Positions 1 to 14,200 of a stretch of 64,000 bases of DNA are shown here, one piece after another; the first letter of the stretch is position 1, and each line of letters begins with the position of its first letter. This stretch comes from Blastomyces gilchristii SLH14081 (taxonomy: Eukaryota; Ascomycota; Eurotiomycetes; Onygenales; Ajellomycetaceae): assembly GCF_000003855.2 (NCBI RefSeq), contig NW_003101672.1, positions 1,568,134-1,632,133 of the forward strand. The letters are read 5' to 3'. The notes under the pieces were generated by a model. The model was given only the letters and a program-made list of their open reading frames with translations. It had not been told where the DNA came from and made no database searches. Position numbers and translations under genes: made by a program.

Positions 1-154
1 AAAGCTCCACGAGATGTGGCTCGCAAGCAACCCAGAATAGTAGGGTAGCCCTGTAGCTTTGTACGGCATCCTGAAAGATGAAATATATTTAGCGCTGATA
101 GAAATGCGGAGGCGCAAGGAAATAATTTGCCACATGAATTGAAATGACTCCATG

Positions 155-162
155 TCACGTGA
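155..162. promoter_or_regulatory. TCACGTGA E-box-type palindrome
   Basis: Perfect 8-nt palindrome with a CACGTG core, about 82 nt upstream of the PRCC-family start codon. CACGTG is the core bound by fungal bHLH factors of the Cbf1 type (established). The same box with extra matching flank (CCATG before it) recurs in the midasin/CLC divergent promoter. Binding here is inferred. Confidence 0.45.
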
Positions 163-243
163 TATGACATCTTGTTCTAAAGAGGCAACAAGCCTCGAAT
201 TGGCCATAGCAGCATTACATCCAACACCACGCATTCCAGAGAG

Positions 244-1605
244 ATGGCGTTAGTATCATATTCAGACTCTGAAGGTTCAGATTCAGGATCTGCATCGACT
301 ACACAATTATTTGAAAAGAAGAAAGCAGCAGGCCCCACTGCACTTTCGAGTTCCCGCGAGTCCTCAAAACCAACTTTTCAACCTCTCACTGATCGAAGGA
401 ATCCAGGCAAGATCCTCGTGAGCCTGCCTGATGCAGATGAGCATGCCAGATGCAATGCTCAGCAAAATGGTAGCGACGATAATGACGGTGATGGTCCGGC
501 GAGGAAACGCCCTAGAATAAGTGCTCAGGGTGGTGGTGGGGGTGCGTTTTCGGGCTTCAATTCTTTTCTCCCCGCACCGAAGCGGAAGGGACCTGTTAAA
601 CCTGGGCTGGATAAGAGAAGTGATGGGACGGCGGCACCCCGCAAAGTGTTTAGTTTGAAGACGGGGGCGGAACCGGGGTTCGACAGGCAGGCTGATGAAC
701 AGATGAAGTGGGATCTCGATAATGGTGGCCTCCCTGGGACGACGGGGGAGGAGACTAAGGCTGGAGTGGCGGATGGATATAGTATTGGGGTAACTGAACC
801 TGTCAAAGAGAAGGTGGAGGAACCTGCTGTTAAGCCGAAGGGGAATGCGATGATGTTCAAGCCGCTGTCTGTGGCTAGGGGTACGACCAAGAAGAAGAAA
901 GTGAGGACCACGGTGGTACCGCCTCCTCAGACTACGTCGTCAGCCGATGGAGGGAAGCCAGTGCATGAGACTATGACAACAGCTGGGCAGATGAAAGTCG
1001 GAGATACCATCTCTAAACCAGCTCCGAAACCTAAGATTAGCCTCTTTGGACTTGGGAAGGAAGAGGAACAAGCACCGTCCGCTTTACCATCCTCCTCTGC
1101 CCCCTACATACCTTTAGGATACAACACATCCTCCGAACCCAACACATCCTCCGAACCCCAACACGACACCTCCACCATTATACCCTCGGAGTCCTCAAGC
1201 CCTCCGCCCTCCGCACGCGTCCCCGAACAGCAGCGTCAACAACCGCAAACCCTCGCCAGCATCGCCGATGATCTGAATCTTACCCCCGCTCAGAAACGGC
1301 AACTGCTGGGCCGCCAGGGCGTCTCTTCATCTGCTTCCAACGCCGCTGGCGCGACACAATCGAACCCCAACATAATAACATTCAACACAGATCAGGAGTA
1401 CTCCTCCAACAATGCATTCCTCCTCACTGCATCAGAGGTAGAACTAGCTGCCCAACAACATAATCCTGTTCGTTCAATTGCGCCGGGTAAACACAGCTTG
1501 CAGCAGCTGGTTAACGCAGTTAGTACTCAGCGTGAGGCACTGGAGGAGAGTTTTGTGGCTGGCAGGAGGAACAAGAGGGAGGCAGGGAACAAGTATGGAT
1601 GGTAA
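244..1605 (+). CDS. PRCC-family protein (MAD2B-interacting/PRCC C-terminal domain)
   Basis: Uninterrupted 453-residue reading frame from an ATG. The N terminus (MALVSYSDSEGSDS) is the acidic opening typical of PRCC homologues. The middle is low-complexity, with Pro, Ser and Lys patches, a KRPR-type basic stretch near residue 87, and a short tandem repeat (NTSSEP twice, around 1129-1160). The last ~80 residues (about 372-453) form the conserved block, with NIITFNTDQEYSSNN and a C-terminal RRNKREAGNKYGW. In animals PRCC is a nuclear protein linked to pre-mRNA splicing and MAD2B; the fungal role is less clear. It converges on midasin downstream. The family call rests on both termini; the middle is too divergent to help. 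Confidence 0.78.
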   Translation: MALVSYSDSEGSDSGSASTTQLFEKKKAAGPTALSSSRESSKPTFQPLTDRRNPGKILVSLPDADEHARCNAQQNGSDDNDGDGPARKRPRISAQGGGGGAFSGFNSFLPAPKRKGPVKPGLDKRSDGTAAPRKVFSLKTGAEPGFDRQADEQMKWDLDNGGLPGTTGEETKAGVADGYSIGVTEPVKEKVEEPAVKPKGNAMMFKPLSVARGTTKKKKVRTTVVPPPQTTSSADGGKPVHETMTTAGQMKVGDTISKPAPKPKISLFGLGKEEEQAPSALPSSSAPYIPLGYNTSSEPNTSSEPQHDTSTIIPSESSSPPPSARVPEQQRQQPQTLASIADDLNLTPAQKRQLLGRQGVSSSASNAAGATQSNPNIITFNTDQEYSSNNAFLLTASEVELAAQQHNPVRSIAPGKHSLQQLVNAVSTQREALEESFVAGRRNKREAGNKYGW

Positions 1606-2290
1606 TTGGGAAGGTCTGTTCGTGTACAATCGGGAACCAGATGGGCAACTTGGAGTGTGTAAGGTGGAAAGCGTTGGAACCTTTTTGCCTTCCTGATAAT
1701 GCCTTACAAGCACTCATTTTTTTACATTTATACCCGGTATTTTGCTCTCATAGTCATGGTTTGGTTGATGGGAAATGGAATATTTAAAGTTGGCTCACAT
1801 ACGGTTATATTTCGGGCGTCGCATCGTTTGGGTTTGATTTTCATATGCTGCAATGGGAATGGTTTCATAGAATCGATAAAAGTGCACATTAGTGGTTTCC
1901 GTCAATTTTCTACTTTCGCTGGAGAGTTTTCAGATCAAATCAAGATCATTGAGCAACTTGGGCTGTTCCGTTAGTTGACTCTTATAGTTTTAATATTCTT
2001 CCATAACTACCTCGTATGACGAAGTACTGTACAATGAGTTGTTTAGATGAAATAAAAATTTGAAATCCCCTTGAAAGGATACGGAAATTGCGCGATAGAT
2101 TACAGAAGAGAAAATCTAAATAAATGGCTTTTAGAAGGTAGCTAAAGGAAATGGCCTATTTTAAGTATGCACAAGAGGTATATCTACAAATCCAACAGAA
2201 CATATACATGCATCAACACAAAAAAACAAAAAAACAAAAAAAAACATGCCCTGGCCTAATAGTAGAAATGAAACGGTACAGTCGAAAATT
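1606..2290. other. Convergent intergenic region
   Basis: 685 nt between the stops of the PRCC-family gene and midasin. It is AT-rich with A-runs (2219-2244) and presumably holds both 3' UTRs. Short reading frames here have no coding character that I can recognise. Confidence 0.6.
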
Positions 2291-5200
2291 CTATGCGGCA
2301 ACGTCGACAACTTCCGCAAACCATTGTTTTAACGCCAAACTCAAAATTGCTGGTAACTCCTGAACATCCCTAACAACCAGATAATATGCAAATGGAAATC
2401 CTTCAAGATATCGTTTCATTTTCAACTTCATCTCTCCTGTCCCCGACCCGTCAGGTTCGAAACTCGCCTGCGTCAGATCGAGAATCGAGTTCCCCTTCAC
2501 TGCATCGACGATGATGAAGACTATCATGATTCGCTCCTCTTGCGCTTGTCGAACTAACCGGCGAATGGTCTCATGGTCTTCACAGATTCCATCCGATATG
2601 ATGAGTTCCAGCTGCCAAAGATCTCCGCTCCCACTCGAACGAGAGCGTTTCGCCTTCGCCTCCCTAAACAGAGCAATCGAGTCGGAGATAAGTTTCCGTA
2701 CATTTGTGCCAGTCTGTTTGTAGCTGAACTGCTGGAAGATTTGGACACCTGCTTCAGACGAGAAAGGTTTTCCAAATTCATGAGCCACACGGACGTGGTC
2801 CTCATCTCCGAAACTGACAACGCAGAGATCCCCTGCCTCTAGCATGCTTAGGCTTTTTGCAACAAGAGCGAGCGTCTCGAAAGCTAGTTGCCCGCTGCCG
2901 CTCTCAAGCATTGATTTACTATCATCAACTGCAATCATGATTTGGTAACTTCTCTTTGAAGGGACAGATCGTCGCATCCAGATCTTATCTCGTTTATATT
3001 GGGATGCGATGTACGGAATGATGCGCTTGATATTGAGTCGTTTTCCGGTTCTAAAGTCTCCTCGCAGTTTGGTTGCCAGAGTGGGTGCGAGAATCAAGCG
3101 TAGTTGTTCAGTCAGCGAGAGCGAGAGATCGTGGGTAATTGACTCATAGTGAGACCATAGTCGCCGGGCTTCCTCTGGAGAACTCAATGGAGCCAATTCC
3201 GAAGTGACATGCAAGGCCAACAGATGAGTATCCATGTCTTCCATTTCTCGAGACTCCTCTTTTTGTCCATTTTGATTTGTAGGTTCAGTTTCCATGCTTC
3301 TATCACCAGCAACAAATGATCTTGATGTATTACTGTTCTCCGGCAGATCGGGTTTCTGGTCCAAATCCATTTGATCTTCCAAAGACTGTTCTGCAGGAAG
3401 ATTCTGAGGCTCTCCGGCATCTGGAAGGAATTCTCCTTCTTCTGGCTTTATATCGGATTCGACAGCGTTGCTTTGATCAAGGCTCTTGGCTTGCTCTTCG
3501 TTTGCCTGGCCAAGTGCTTGAGTATCTGCGACATCCTGATCGTCTGCGAGATGCTCGAAGTCCGCATCTTCCATGTTGGCATCCTGATTTTCATTCTGGG
3601 AAGTGTCTTGGTTGTCAGAGGTCTCCTTGATTTGACGTTGACGGCGGTGCCATTGCTCGAGAATATCGCCAAGCTTTTTGAAAGCTTGTGTTTGGGAGTC
3701 TTCTAGTTTGCCGTCGTCTCGACCACCAGATGCGTTTGTTGCTTCTTTCCCGTCTTCACCCTGGTCAGCACTGCCTGTCTGAGGCTTTTGCTCGTCAGCC
3801 TGGTCCTTGGAGCCTTGTTCTTGAGTTGCTTCGCCAGAGTCCCCTTTCTCTCGATTTTGATCTTGGTCGACTCCTAGACCACCAGAAACTTCCTCACTTG
3901 GAGCAATATTTTCCGAATCTGCTTGGTTATCTGTCCTCTCCATTTCCAAGAGTCCCTCTCTCTCCTCCTCTTCTTCTTCTGCTGTCTCAGTCTCTGGCTC
4001 CTCTTTGGGACCTTCGGCGTCTTCTTGCCCGTTGACAACTTCTTCTGTTGCTTCTTCTGCTGTTTCGGCTTCATCTTCGACTTGATGTTGAGAATCCAGG
4101 TCCAGATCATCATTGGGTTGTTCCGGAGCATCTGGCTCGCCTTCCCAGATGCTATTATTATCGTCTGACAAACCGCCAAGATCATCATCCAGATCGGATC
4201 CCTCTTTATCTTTGTCATCTTGGCCATCTAGCTCCATGTCTTCGGGTAGATCGAGAACTGGTTCTTCTTTTGCATGTGGATCGGTTGTATCCATGTCTTC
4301 CCTACCAACAGCTTCTCCTTCATGATCAGGAGGCTCGGATCCCTCGTTTTCGCTTTCCTCTCCATCTTTATCTTGGTCTACCTTTTCATTCTTTTCAGTG
4401 GGCGCAGCTGTTTTATCCTCCGATTCTGGCTCCCCTTTTCCTTGTTCGTTTTCCGTATCTTTCTGTTCTTGATCATTGGTCCCATCCCACATTTTTTCAT
4501 CAACTGCGGAAGCGTCTAGTCCATCAACACTGCCAGTTTCCTCATCAATGTCCATATCTTCTTCCTCTTCTTGGTCTGAGCCCTTTCCGTCTTCCGCATC
4601 CTTCTCATCCTCAAAATCACTTCTGTCTGCCTCAAGATCCTCATGGTCCATATTGACAGCATCGTCTTCCCCCTCCTTGTCCTCTTTGTCTCCATCCATT
4701 TGTTGCTTTTCCTGGGCTAGGTCGGACAAATCTTCATCATCTTGAACATCTTTGCTAATATCCTCAGCGCCTTCCCCATCGCCTAGCCCAGTCCCACTTT
4801 CCAGCTTGTCAGATTTCCCCTGCTCTCCAGAGCTCTCAAGCGGAGTACAGAAACCTTCCGACGCAATCTGGTTAAACGACTTTGCTAAGAGATATGACAT
4901 CTTGCACATCTCTCGATGTAGCGCAGAATACCGGTGAAGGACATCAGTACAAATCGATTTGTATTGTTCCGCGATTGGCAGTACTACTGATATGGCGGCG
5001 CCAACAACAGTAAGCGAAGTCGAATCCGTCGTGGAAATGTGCTGAATCTGGGCTAGCACAGAGTTGATAGCACCAGCGATATCGACCATGTGTAGCTCTG
5101 CACACGCTTTTGATATAACTTGTTCAGTTTTTACCAACCAGGCTGGGGTATCCTTTGAAGAAGGAGCTGTGGACAGTGAGGAACTTAATTTTTGCATCAC

Positions 5201-8200
5201 AACAAAAATTTTGTCCATCGTTGTCAAGAGGGCCGAGTCAAACTCCTGTAGTGAAATTCTGATTTGGCCATTGGTTTCTGGCATGCTTGATTTTGTGCAT
5301 AATTCAGTCCATGGAAGTATCTGTTCCAGAGCGAAGGTCAACTCAGGATGCTCATCAATCCGTTTTAGTACATCGGATCGTATATCTGAAACCAACGTCT
5401 GAACGCTCGAAAATAGATTTTCGTGAGTGCTAGTAGATAATCCTGGAGGTAGAGTTTTTAGATTTTCGATTGAGATAAGTAGCGTGTTCAAGCGGGTTTT
5501 CCAATCATCCAATGCCCCTAGCACTTCCGACGAATCAATTCCGGCAAAATTTCGGTGGATTTGAAGAGTTGAACCACAGACACCAAGGATAGTGGAAAGC
5601 CACCGAAGCGTTCCTCGGAGATCACGACGGCTGGATGGGAGATAGCTGTTACTGTACAACAGGGAGCTACTAAGATCAGATACATTCCTCATTTGTTGCA
5701 TCGTGGATTCGAGAGCAATAAAGTTATCCATCCTCCATGATAGAGTTTCCCTTTGTTTCAATGCCCAATGAAGAAGACCTTCAATAAATCCCGCGCTTCT
5801 AGCAACCTCAACATTGCTAAGGTCTTCAGAGTACTCGTGCGAGGAAATGCGGACACGAGGCACCAAATCCAAAAATCGATGAAAGTAAGAGTCTGCGCTC
5901 TTAATATGGACAGAATCAACATGCGCCGTGAGAGGGCGTGTCGTTGAAAGGACCGCAGCGACAGATTGTTGACTTTCAAGAATGGTAGTCCCAACATTAG
6001 AACGGATGCCCATGAAGCGAAGGTCTTTGAGTTTTTCTGCATAGAACCGCCGCTTTTGGCCTTTGAGATGCTGAACATCGTGCTGGTTATCTTCGGTTAG
6101 GGTCTTTGGGGTTCGGGATTTAAATTCGGCGATGGTGTCAATTATGTCGCGCATGAACGCATCGAGCTCCTCGTGGGCCAATAATCCTGTTAGAGAGTTC
6201 TCATACACACGTTGCATGCTCTTGACTGCGCCATCCGGGTCCGTAAATCGAATGGGTCGCTGGCCCCATGCGTGAACATTTTCACGGCATACGCGGAGGG
6301 CAGTGGAGGAAACACGATCGGGTAGTGCGATACATTTATCCGGCAATGATTCTATTGTATCCGGAGGGCAGGAGAGTCCCTTCATGAACAGGCCTTCCGA
6401 GGATTGCCCTAGAAGACTGCGATACTTTTTCACAACCCTGAACAATTTGTTATGAGAACGACGTGCACTCTCTCTGAGAGCAGTGATGTTAACGTCCTTC
6501 CAGCTTGCCAGCTGAATAGTTTGCTGGATGTCGCGTTCCAGTGCTTGTCTGCCGTCACCAAGTGATTTTTCAAAAATAGACACAAACGGGAGGTAGTGGT
6601 GAAGTAGGTTGTCAATCGCACCACTTAGTTGTTCTAGAGGGGGGAAGTCCGTAGCATAGAGATGCAGTAGCATTTTGAATTTTGCAACAAGTTGCAGCCT
6701 AAACTTGTATTGACCCATTGGGGTGGAGCAAATGAATCTCTCGAGGGTAGCGATCAGTTCAACGGAGTGTTCAGTTAATGGCTGTCCGTCTTGTACTAGC
6801 CGTAATGGGGCCGCAATTATCACATCATACGCAACAAACCACCATGCACTCGCATCCTCGCTGCATTTCTCATCTTCTATGTCCAAAAGGCGAGCCCAAG
6901 TGGATAATTCAATGCGCCGCCAATTTATGAGAAGGGCTGTTAAATTGTCGTAGCATTGAGCGGCAGAGAATGCTTTACTTGCGACAGTCTGCCACTCATA
7001 AATAAATGAATGAAGTTTCTCCGCCTTGGTTATAAATTTAGCAAGCGGTTCTTGGTGTCTGAATTGGAAGATCTCGGAGCAACAGTGAATAACATCTGAA
7101 AGAGTAGAGTGCTCGGGCCATGAATTTTGAAGTTCTTTGAAACGCACACGGATAGCTGCAACCAAATCTGCGAGTTTCTTCACCTCTACCAAGTTTGGAT
7201 CTGAATAGAAATTGTAAGACGTTGGTTGCTTAGAAGTTTTTACCTCGTCTAGAAATAGAATTGCTCCGAGCAGGTGTGATTTGGGGTCCGCCGTTGGGAT
7301 GTCTCCTAGGTGTTTTGCAATGTTCGAACCAAGTAGTTTCGTGGAGTCTACCAGCAATTTCTTCAGTGTTGACTCCTTATCGAGGCGGGAGAACAAATTA
7401 TCGAGTACACTGGAAAGCTGCATGGAAATAGTTTTGACATCAAGCTGTGGCAATGTTCGACTTTCAAGATCATTCTCAATCGGGCCGTCAAACGTAGGGA
7501 AAAGTTGAGAAAACTCATCAGCATCTACTTCCTGATCACCTTCGAACGATCCTCGATAACGGTATAGGCTCGACTTTTGGGAGTGCTTATTTTGATCAAC
7601 CTCCAGCTGCTGTTTCCAGAGAATGGAAAAGTCCTCGAAGATATCACGGAGAAGCTGGCGATTTTCAGCAGCTGAAAGAGTTTCAGGGTCCGTATTTTGG
7701 AAAACCCGTAGGACAGAGAGCCGTTGCAACCCGAGGTCTATCTTCTCTGCGTTAGACAACCGAGAGGACGGCTGCTGCAGTTCGACAAGAGAGACTCTTC
7801 TGGCGCTCATTAATGGTGTAACCTGCCCCATAGCCTGCATGAAACTTTGACCCAAATGGGAACGATGCTCAGCACACTGAACCAGTTCTACCCCGAGATG
7901 CAGAATCTCCAGGAAGCGGACGATGGGAATGACAACATCGCCGTATGCCTTATAATTTGTGGTGAGGCGAAGACATATTTGCTGGATATTTTTTTGCAAA
8001 AGTTTACCTTGTTGGTTGACAGCATTGCCAGAGTCCGAGCTACCTGAATCCTGGAGGGAACGAAGAATAACATCAGGATTCGAGCTGAGAACTGAATTTA
8101 GAATGTTGGCAAATTCTCCCTGCAATTCGCCAGACTGGGAAGGTTTGGGTCGAATAACCGGGGGTGAAGGGGGCACAGCACCCAGTAGCTGGAGCTCGCC

Positions 8201-11200
8201 GTTAATCATCCGAATACGTAAACTCGATTCTTGTCCAGAGAAGGACAATTCAAATGTTTTTAATGCGTCAAGCTTTCTGGTTTTCTCCTGGACGCGTTGC
8301 GTGTATTGTTGTTGTTGAACAACTAATCCAAGCGACGGGTCGAAAGGTTTGTTTGGGACAAAGAGTTGGAGACATGCCATAGCAAGGTGGATACAAGCGG
8401 CTCCTAGTTGAAGGTACTTAGCGGCCCCGTTTTCACCGCCAACCAAAGAGGACAAGATTTTATTGAATGATCTCGATGCAAATTCATTGAAATAGTGATG
8501 TTTTTCGGAATTATCTCGTAAATTAAGTCGTAGTGTTTGGATCTTAGAATATCCGCTGGGCGACTCACGACCCAGTGAGCCTAGGTAGGATACAGCACTT
8601 GCGAGCGACGTGGGATCGATCAAATCTTCATGGCAATGTAAAAGCTCTCGGAGAAGCTCGCCCAGCCGGCTCTGGAGGATATCAAACTGATTATGCGCGA
8701 TTTGGCCGGTGCTTGAGCATAAGCCGTTTGCAATGAGGTCAAGTTCAGAGTGAAGGAGGTTCATTCCCTTCAAGGGCACATTTCCAAGAGACCCTAGTTT
8801 CACTATCAGTGATAGTGAAATAGTTCCACGGAGTGCCAATGGTTTGCGTGACATGTTTTGGAAACCTGAGAAACGTGAAATTCTTGACAGGAGCTCAGGA
8901 ACAGGGTTTTCCAAAGTTGACATATCATGCGGAGAAGCTGGGCGTCCTGCGAGCAGCTGTAATACGTTAGAGAGGGCAGAATTTGTAGTAGCAGTATCCA
9001 GTTTTCTGATGTCGATAAAATCACGATACTGCGAGAGTGCTTCAAACTCCATGGAAAAGTAGGGAGCTGATACTGAGTCGGAATCCAGCATGCGGGTTTC
9101 AAAGTCATCGATCACATGTTGAAGATCCTGAAAAGATGTCAGTTCTATATTTGAAATCAAGTGACTTGCGGTCATACCTGAATCAGACCACCTGGGTCCG
9201 CGCCTTGTAGCATTGAAATCTGCGCCTGGACTAGCGAGTGGCGGAATTGGTTGAGTTGCGTAAAGGGCAAATTTGTCTTCAAAGTAATCTGATCAAACTG
9301 GGCAGCAACATACTGCAAATCGACCATTGACTTCAAATGAGCGGGATCAATTGGCGTTGCTGGTCTCCAGCGATCCCACATCCTCTGCATGCTCTGACCG
9401 GTTGTCAGGCCCCAGTTGGCACGGAAATTATTAAGTGATTCAAACAGGACCCTAACAAGATCAAGCTGAACATCCTTAAAGCGAGAGTAAAGAGATTGCC
9501 CGATTTGCAAGTATGTTTGAAATACCCCCTCGTCAAAGTCATTCGCTTGCACGACATTGAAAATGTCCCAGCACAACTCTAATATGGAGCTGACCATAGC
9601 ACACACATCAACGGAACATAACAGCTCGGCATCAATGTTCTGAATGGTCTCGCTCAAAGCCTGAATACAGTTGGAAAGATACAAAGCAACCGGCTGGGTT
9701 GATTCTTTCATAAGTGCTGGAATCGTATTCGAAGCCATCGACCTTTCCAGCCTGTTCATTTCAGAGGGCTTTTTGTTTGAAACGGAGCCACGAACTTGAG
9801 ACAAGACTTGGTGGAAATGCCAAACATTAAATTGTATCTCTTGGAGTTTTGTTAATTTTGCTAAAAGAGCTCGTGATTCTGGAACGATGCAGGCCACAAT
9901 TCGGGGCTCATTGATCAATGGATGTAGTGGCTGTTTGGTCTCTATTAGTTAACAAACCGGCAAAGTAGGGAAGGTCTACCACGTACCTCGACACTCCGGC
10001 GAAAGCTCGAAAATTTCTGTTCGTTCCAACTTCCATTGCATAGAATATCCTTCAAAGGAGGAAGGGTATCATGGTGCAAAAAAGCGTGATAGCGATCAAA
10101 CGTCTGGTAAATAGCTGTTGAACGCTTCGTATCAGCGGCACTATTCGTGGTCCATATGTCGATAGAAGTGGCCGACGATTGCTGCAGGCTGCGAAAATCG
10201 TGCGGGGCCAAGTGATCAAGAGACACTTCTAATTCATCCTGTAGCCTGTCCGATTCCTTTCGATAGCATGAGAGATCTTGACCCCAGCGAATTCGGTAAA
10301 TTAACGATTCCGAGGTATAAAATATTCCTCCAGCTTTAGGCATAGCTTCGTCGGCCCTTGGCGGGAAACATATTTCGATAGCCCGATTCCTCATTGCTCG
10401 CGACAGCTCCCCATAACGAGGATCCATAGTGAGAAAGAGTCGAAAATTCGGGTGCGGTTTCACCACTTTTGCAGTACCATCTCCAGTTCTTTGCTCATTG
10501 ATAACTAAGCACCCGTTCGGTTCCATAAGTGAATTTAGTCTATCCAAAACAGAGGAATTGCAAAGGTTGGCATTGTCAAGGACCACCCAATCGCCTTTCT
10601 GTACTGATTGAATAAATATGCCCTCAGTCCATTCGAAGCCAATTGTTTTGCCACCAGAAGACGACTTGAGCAATGTTTTCGAGCGCTGGTAAAATTCCGT
10701 GAAGTTTGGATGTAATTCCTTGAGCGAAATTCTGTGTAGTGCGTCCGAAATAGTTTCAAGCTCGGGTGTTCTGCTTTTGACTGTTTGGTAAAGCTGTACG
10801 AGCTCACTATCCACATCGGTCTGCTTAGTGGCAGTATGCGTGGAGACAATCTGAGCTTGTAGAAATTGGCATAGCTCGTCCATAAAACTTAGCAGATGGC
10901 GGTCATTATCTACCTGCTCAAAGCCACCGATGAGATCCATCGTATCAGTATCCGCGTTTAGAGCCAATTCGACAACTTTAGAGCCACTGAAAGCGGCAAG
11001 CTTCCGTAAAATGGCTGTCTTCCCACATCCTGATGCGCCAACAAGGATACTTGGCCACCCCTGCTCTATACACAGTATCAATGATTCCATAATCGGTAGA
11101 TCGCCGGCAAGTATCTTCATGTGAGGATCATTGAAATATTGCATCAGAGGATCGCGTTGAAGTACACCAAGGCCGACCTGGTATTGTGACACGCTTAGGT

Positions 11201-14200
11201 TATGGAAATAGCTTTTGATCTCCGGAGTCGATCCGAACACGTCCTCATACAGCGACGCAACGAGGGTTCTATCACTAGGTGTGCGAAACCTTTGGCTAAT
11301 CACAACATCGAGGAATTGAGAAGGTGAAACTCGGATTGGAGTGGATTCAAGAAGTTTGAGCCACCTTGAGATATCCCGTAAATTTATTTCCCAGGGACCT
11401 CCGACAGTTCCCAGGCGTCGTTCGTTCGTTACTTTGAAATTCAGTGAAGAGACAAATTCCACTAGCTGTTGGATTTCTTTTTCAGGAGCAAGAGGAGACA
11501 ACCTTTGACAGATCATTTTCAAGTCGTTATCGCTAAACGAGTCAGCATAAACAACTGTAAACCGGTTCACGAACGAGGCAGGGAGTCCTTTTCTTCCACC
11601 CCCTTGGTGATGAGGATTTTGCGCTGCGAATAAAACAAAGTTGGGGTGGCGTTTAAACGTTTGGTCTAACTCGGCAACATAAACTTGTTGACGGTGGTCT
11701 AGACAGGAATTCAAACCTTCCAGCACGGACTGAGACGCAAGATTCATCTCGTCTAGAAGAACCCAGCCGCCAGTTTGCATAGCGCGTAAAAAGGGTGCAT
11801 CACTCCAAGAGAAATTTCCCATATCGCCGCCTTCAACAGGGACATCTGATCCAAACAAATCTGTTAAATCAGTCTGGTCGGAAAGATTGATTCGGGTAAG
11901 GGGTTTTCCAAGAGATTGTGCCAAAGCGGCAACGAGGGTGGTTTTGCCAACACCAGGGCTACCCTCAAGCAGAATCGGCTTTGCTGACTGAAGGCCGCGG
12001 GCAATTCTCAGAGTGTTAGCAATTGTAGTCGGTGCGTCCATAGAAAATGTGGGATCATTCTCTGAATGGGTGTTCATCTCTAGAACGAATGGTCCAATTC
12101 TCATAATATTTTCTTCCATAGATATAGTAGCTGCTTGATAATAGATAGAGGCGGCATCGAAACCAAAAATTTTACCTAATCTCTCGAGACATTTGACGCG
12201 GTCGTGTTTGAGATTTGAGGCACCTGAAGCAAGCATAGCGGAAGGGTTGGCGCCCAGTGTATCGATGTATACTAGAGCCGCGCCATGGACCATCGCAGTA
12301 ACGTCATCGAGCTCTTTGCATTGATTTACAAAGTCAACCCATGCCAACAAATCGCGAATGGATATTGATCCAGAGGAGGTTGCCTGGAAAGTTTCTTTGA
12401 ACCATTTTGCGAACGTTAACATTGAACTTGGGGCATTCGAGATAGGCGATAAGAGTTTTGCAGACAAGATGGGAAGGATATCTTCAGCTTCGGAAAGCTG
12501 AGGTACCCAAATTTCGGTAAGCCGGTTCCGGAGCGCAGCAGAGAGTTCTCTTTTTCCGTAGTCCCCTCCTGGGTTCATGGTTGCCAAAAACTGGAAACCA
12601 TCCCTTGCGACCACTAAGGAATCGATAGGGCCTTTTTCTGCAAGGAGTAAAGACCTGTGGGATTCAAGAACGCTGTTTAGGCGTTCCAAAACGGAGTCGT
12701 CTGCAAGTGAAATTTCGTCTAGAAGAAAATGTTGCCCGGTTTCCATTGCCGTTATGAGACTACCGTTGGACCATTCGAAAAGTGCCTTCGCTCTTGTCAT
12801 ATTCTCCCTTATACGATTCACCAAACCTGGCTCGCACATGTCCAGTGCCTCGGTCTGTAATGCAGAAAATGCTCGTGTTAGCTCGTCGATAGAGCTATCA
12901 CTGCTTTCATCGTATGTATCAATGGAATTCAAGACTGATGATAGATCCGCTAAAAGCTGTCCTTCGATTGCGGATCTATTTCTCAACGGCCTCTGTGCAC
13001 CAATGATATCTCCCGTCTCGAGGTTAACATGAGCGTTTATGGTGAAGAGTTCCTTTCCATATATTTCTGCAATAGCCTGGCATATTTGTGTTTTGCCGCA
13101 TCCGGTTTCTCCAACAAGCAGGACAGGTTCATTATGTTCAATAGCCTGTGAAACAAGTATGAATACCCTCCTCATCGCCTGTGTCCATATTATACCAGTT
13201 GGGGCAGTAGCTGAGAGCTGTTGGAGTCGAGCATCCAGTCGGGTAGAACTATAAATGGTAGTTTCATCAAGCTTCACCCTCATAACCTCCTCGACTACCT
13301 CCTTTACAGCTGCCCTTTCCTGTGGATTCCTTACCCTTTCTGCCAAAAGCATAAAACCATTGACAGCCAGTTGTTCGCGATCATCAGCACGGCGTTGGGC
13401 CCATCGAAAGAGATCACGTAGAGTAGCAAAGCTGTTTCGCTGCTCGAACAAGCGACTTGATTGTCGTAGAAGTGAAAGTTTTCGATATACCGCCACTATT
13501 CTTGCACAGAATGATGGAGGAATTTGCGATCGTTCCTTGAGAATGAATTCAAGTTCGTCCTCGGGAATGTCATCAAAATGGAGTTCAAGGAATCGATTTC
13601 GGAACGCGCGGGAAAGCACCTTTCGACCACCGTAGAGACCAGCGGGATTTTGTGTAGCGAACAGCATAAAGTTGGGATGTGGGTGGACGACTTCCTGCGA
13701 TTCAGGCAAGAACAATTCTCTATTGTCATCAAGCAGGCGGTTGAGAGCTTCCAGGACATCGGTCGGTGCTAGATTAAGCTCATCTAGCACAATCCAGTAG
13801 CCATTCCTCAGGGCTTCAACCAGTATTCCTTCTTGATATCGCAAGCTGCCATCTTCGCCGGATACGTATGATCCTAAATACTCTTGGAGGTCGGTGTGTT
13901 CATGGTTGTTAATTCGGACAAATCGGTTGCCCGATATTTTGGCCAGGTATTCCACCATACTAGTTTTGCCAGAGGATGTCGGGCCCTGTAATAAAATCGG
14001 AAACCGTCTCGTAGAACTTGCTCTCACTAAATTCATCAAATTTCTCTCAATGAACGGTGTGATAATATAATGTGACTGGGACTCAATCGGAAATGCACCC
14101 TGCCTCATCCAGTAATGCTTGAATTGAACATAAGTGGCTCCGTCGTTCGGAGGCTTAGGAGTTTGTGATAATACTGATCGGGAGTTTTTCAAGCTCCCAA

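Noticed and set aside
2573..5402. Many plus-strand open frames opposite the midasin acidic region
   Set aside because: They are antisense shadows of Glu/Asp-rich codons, which read as Leu/Ser/Phe-rich nonsense on the other strand.
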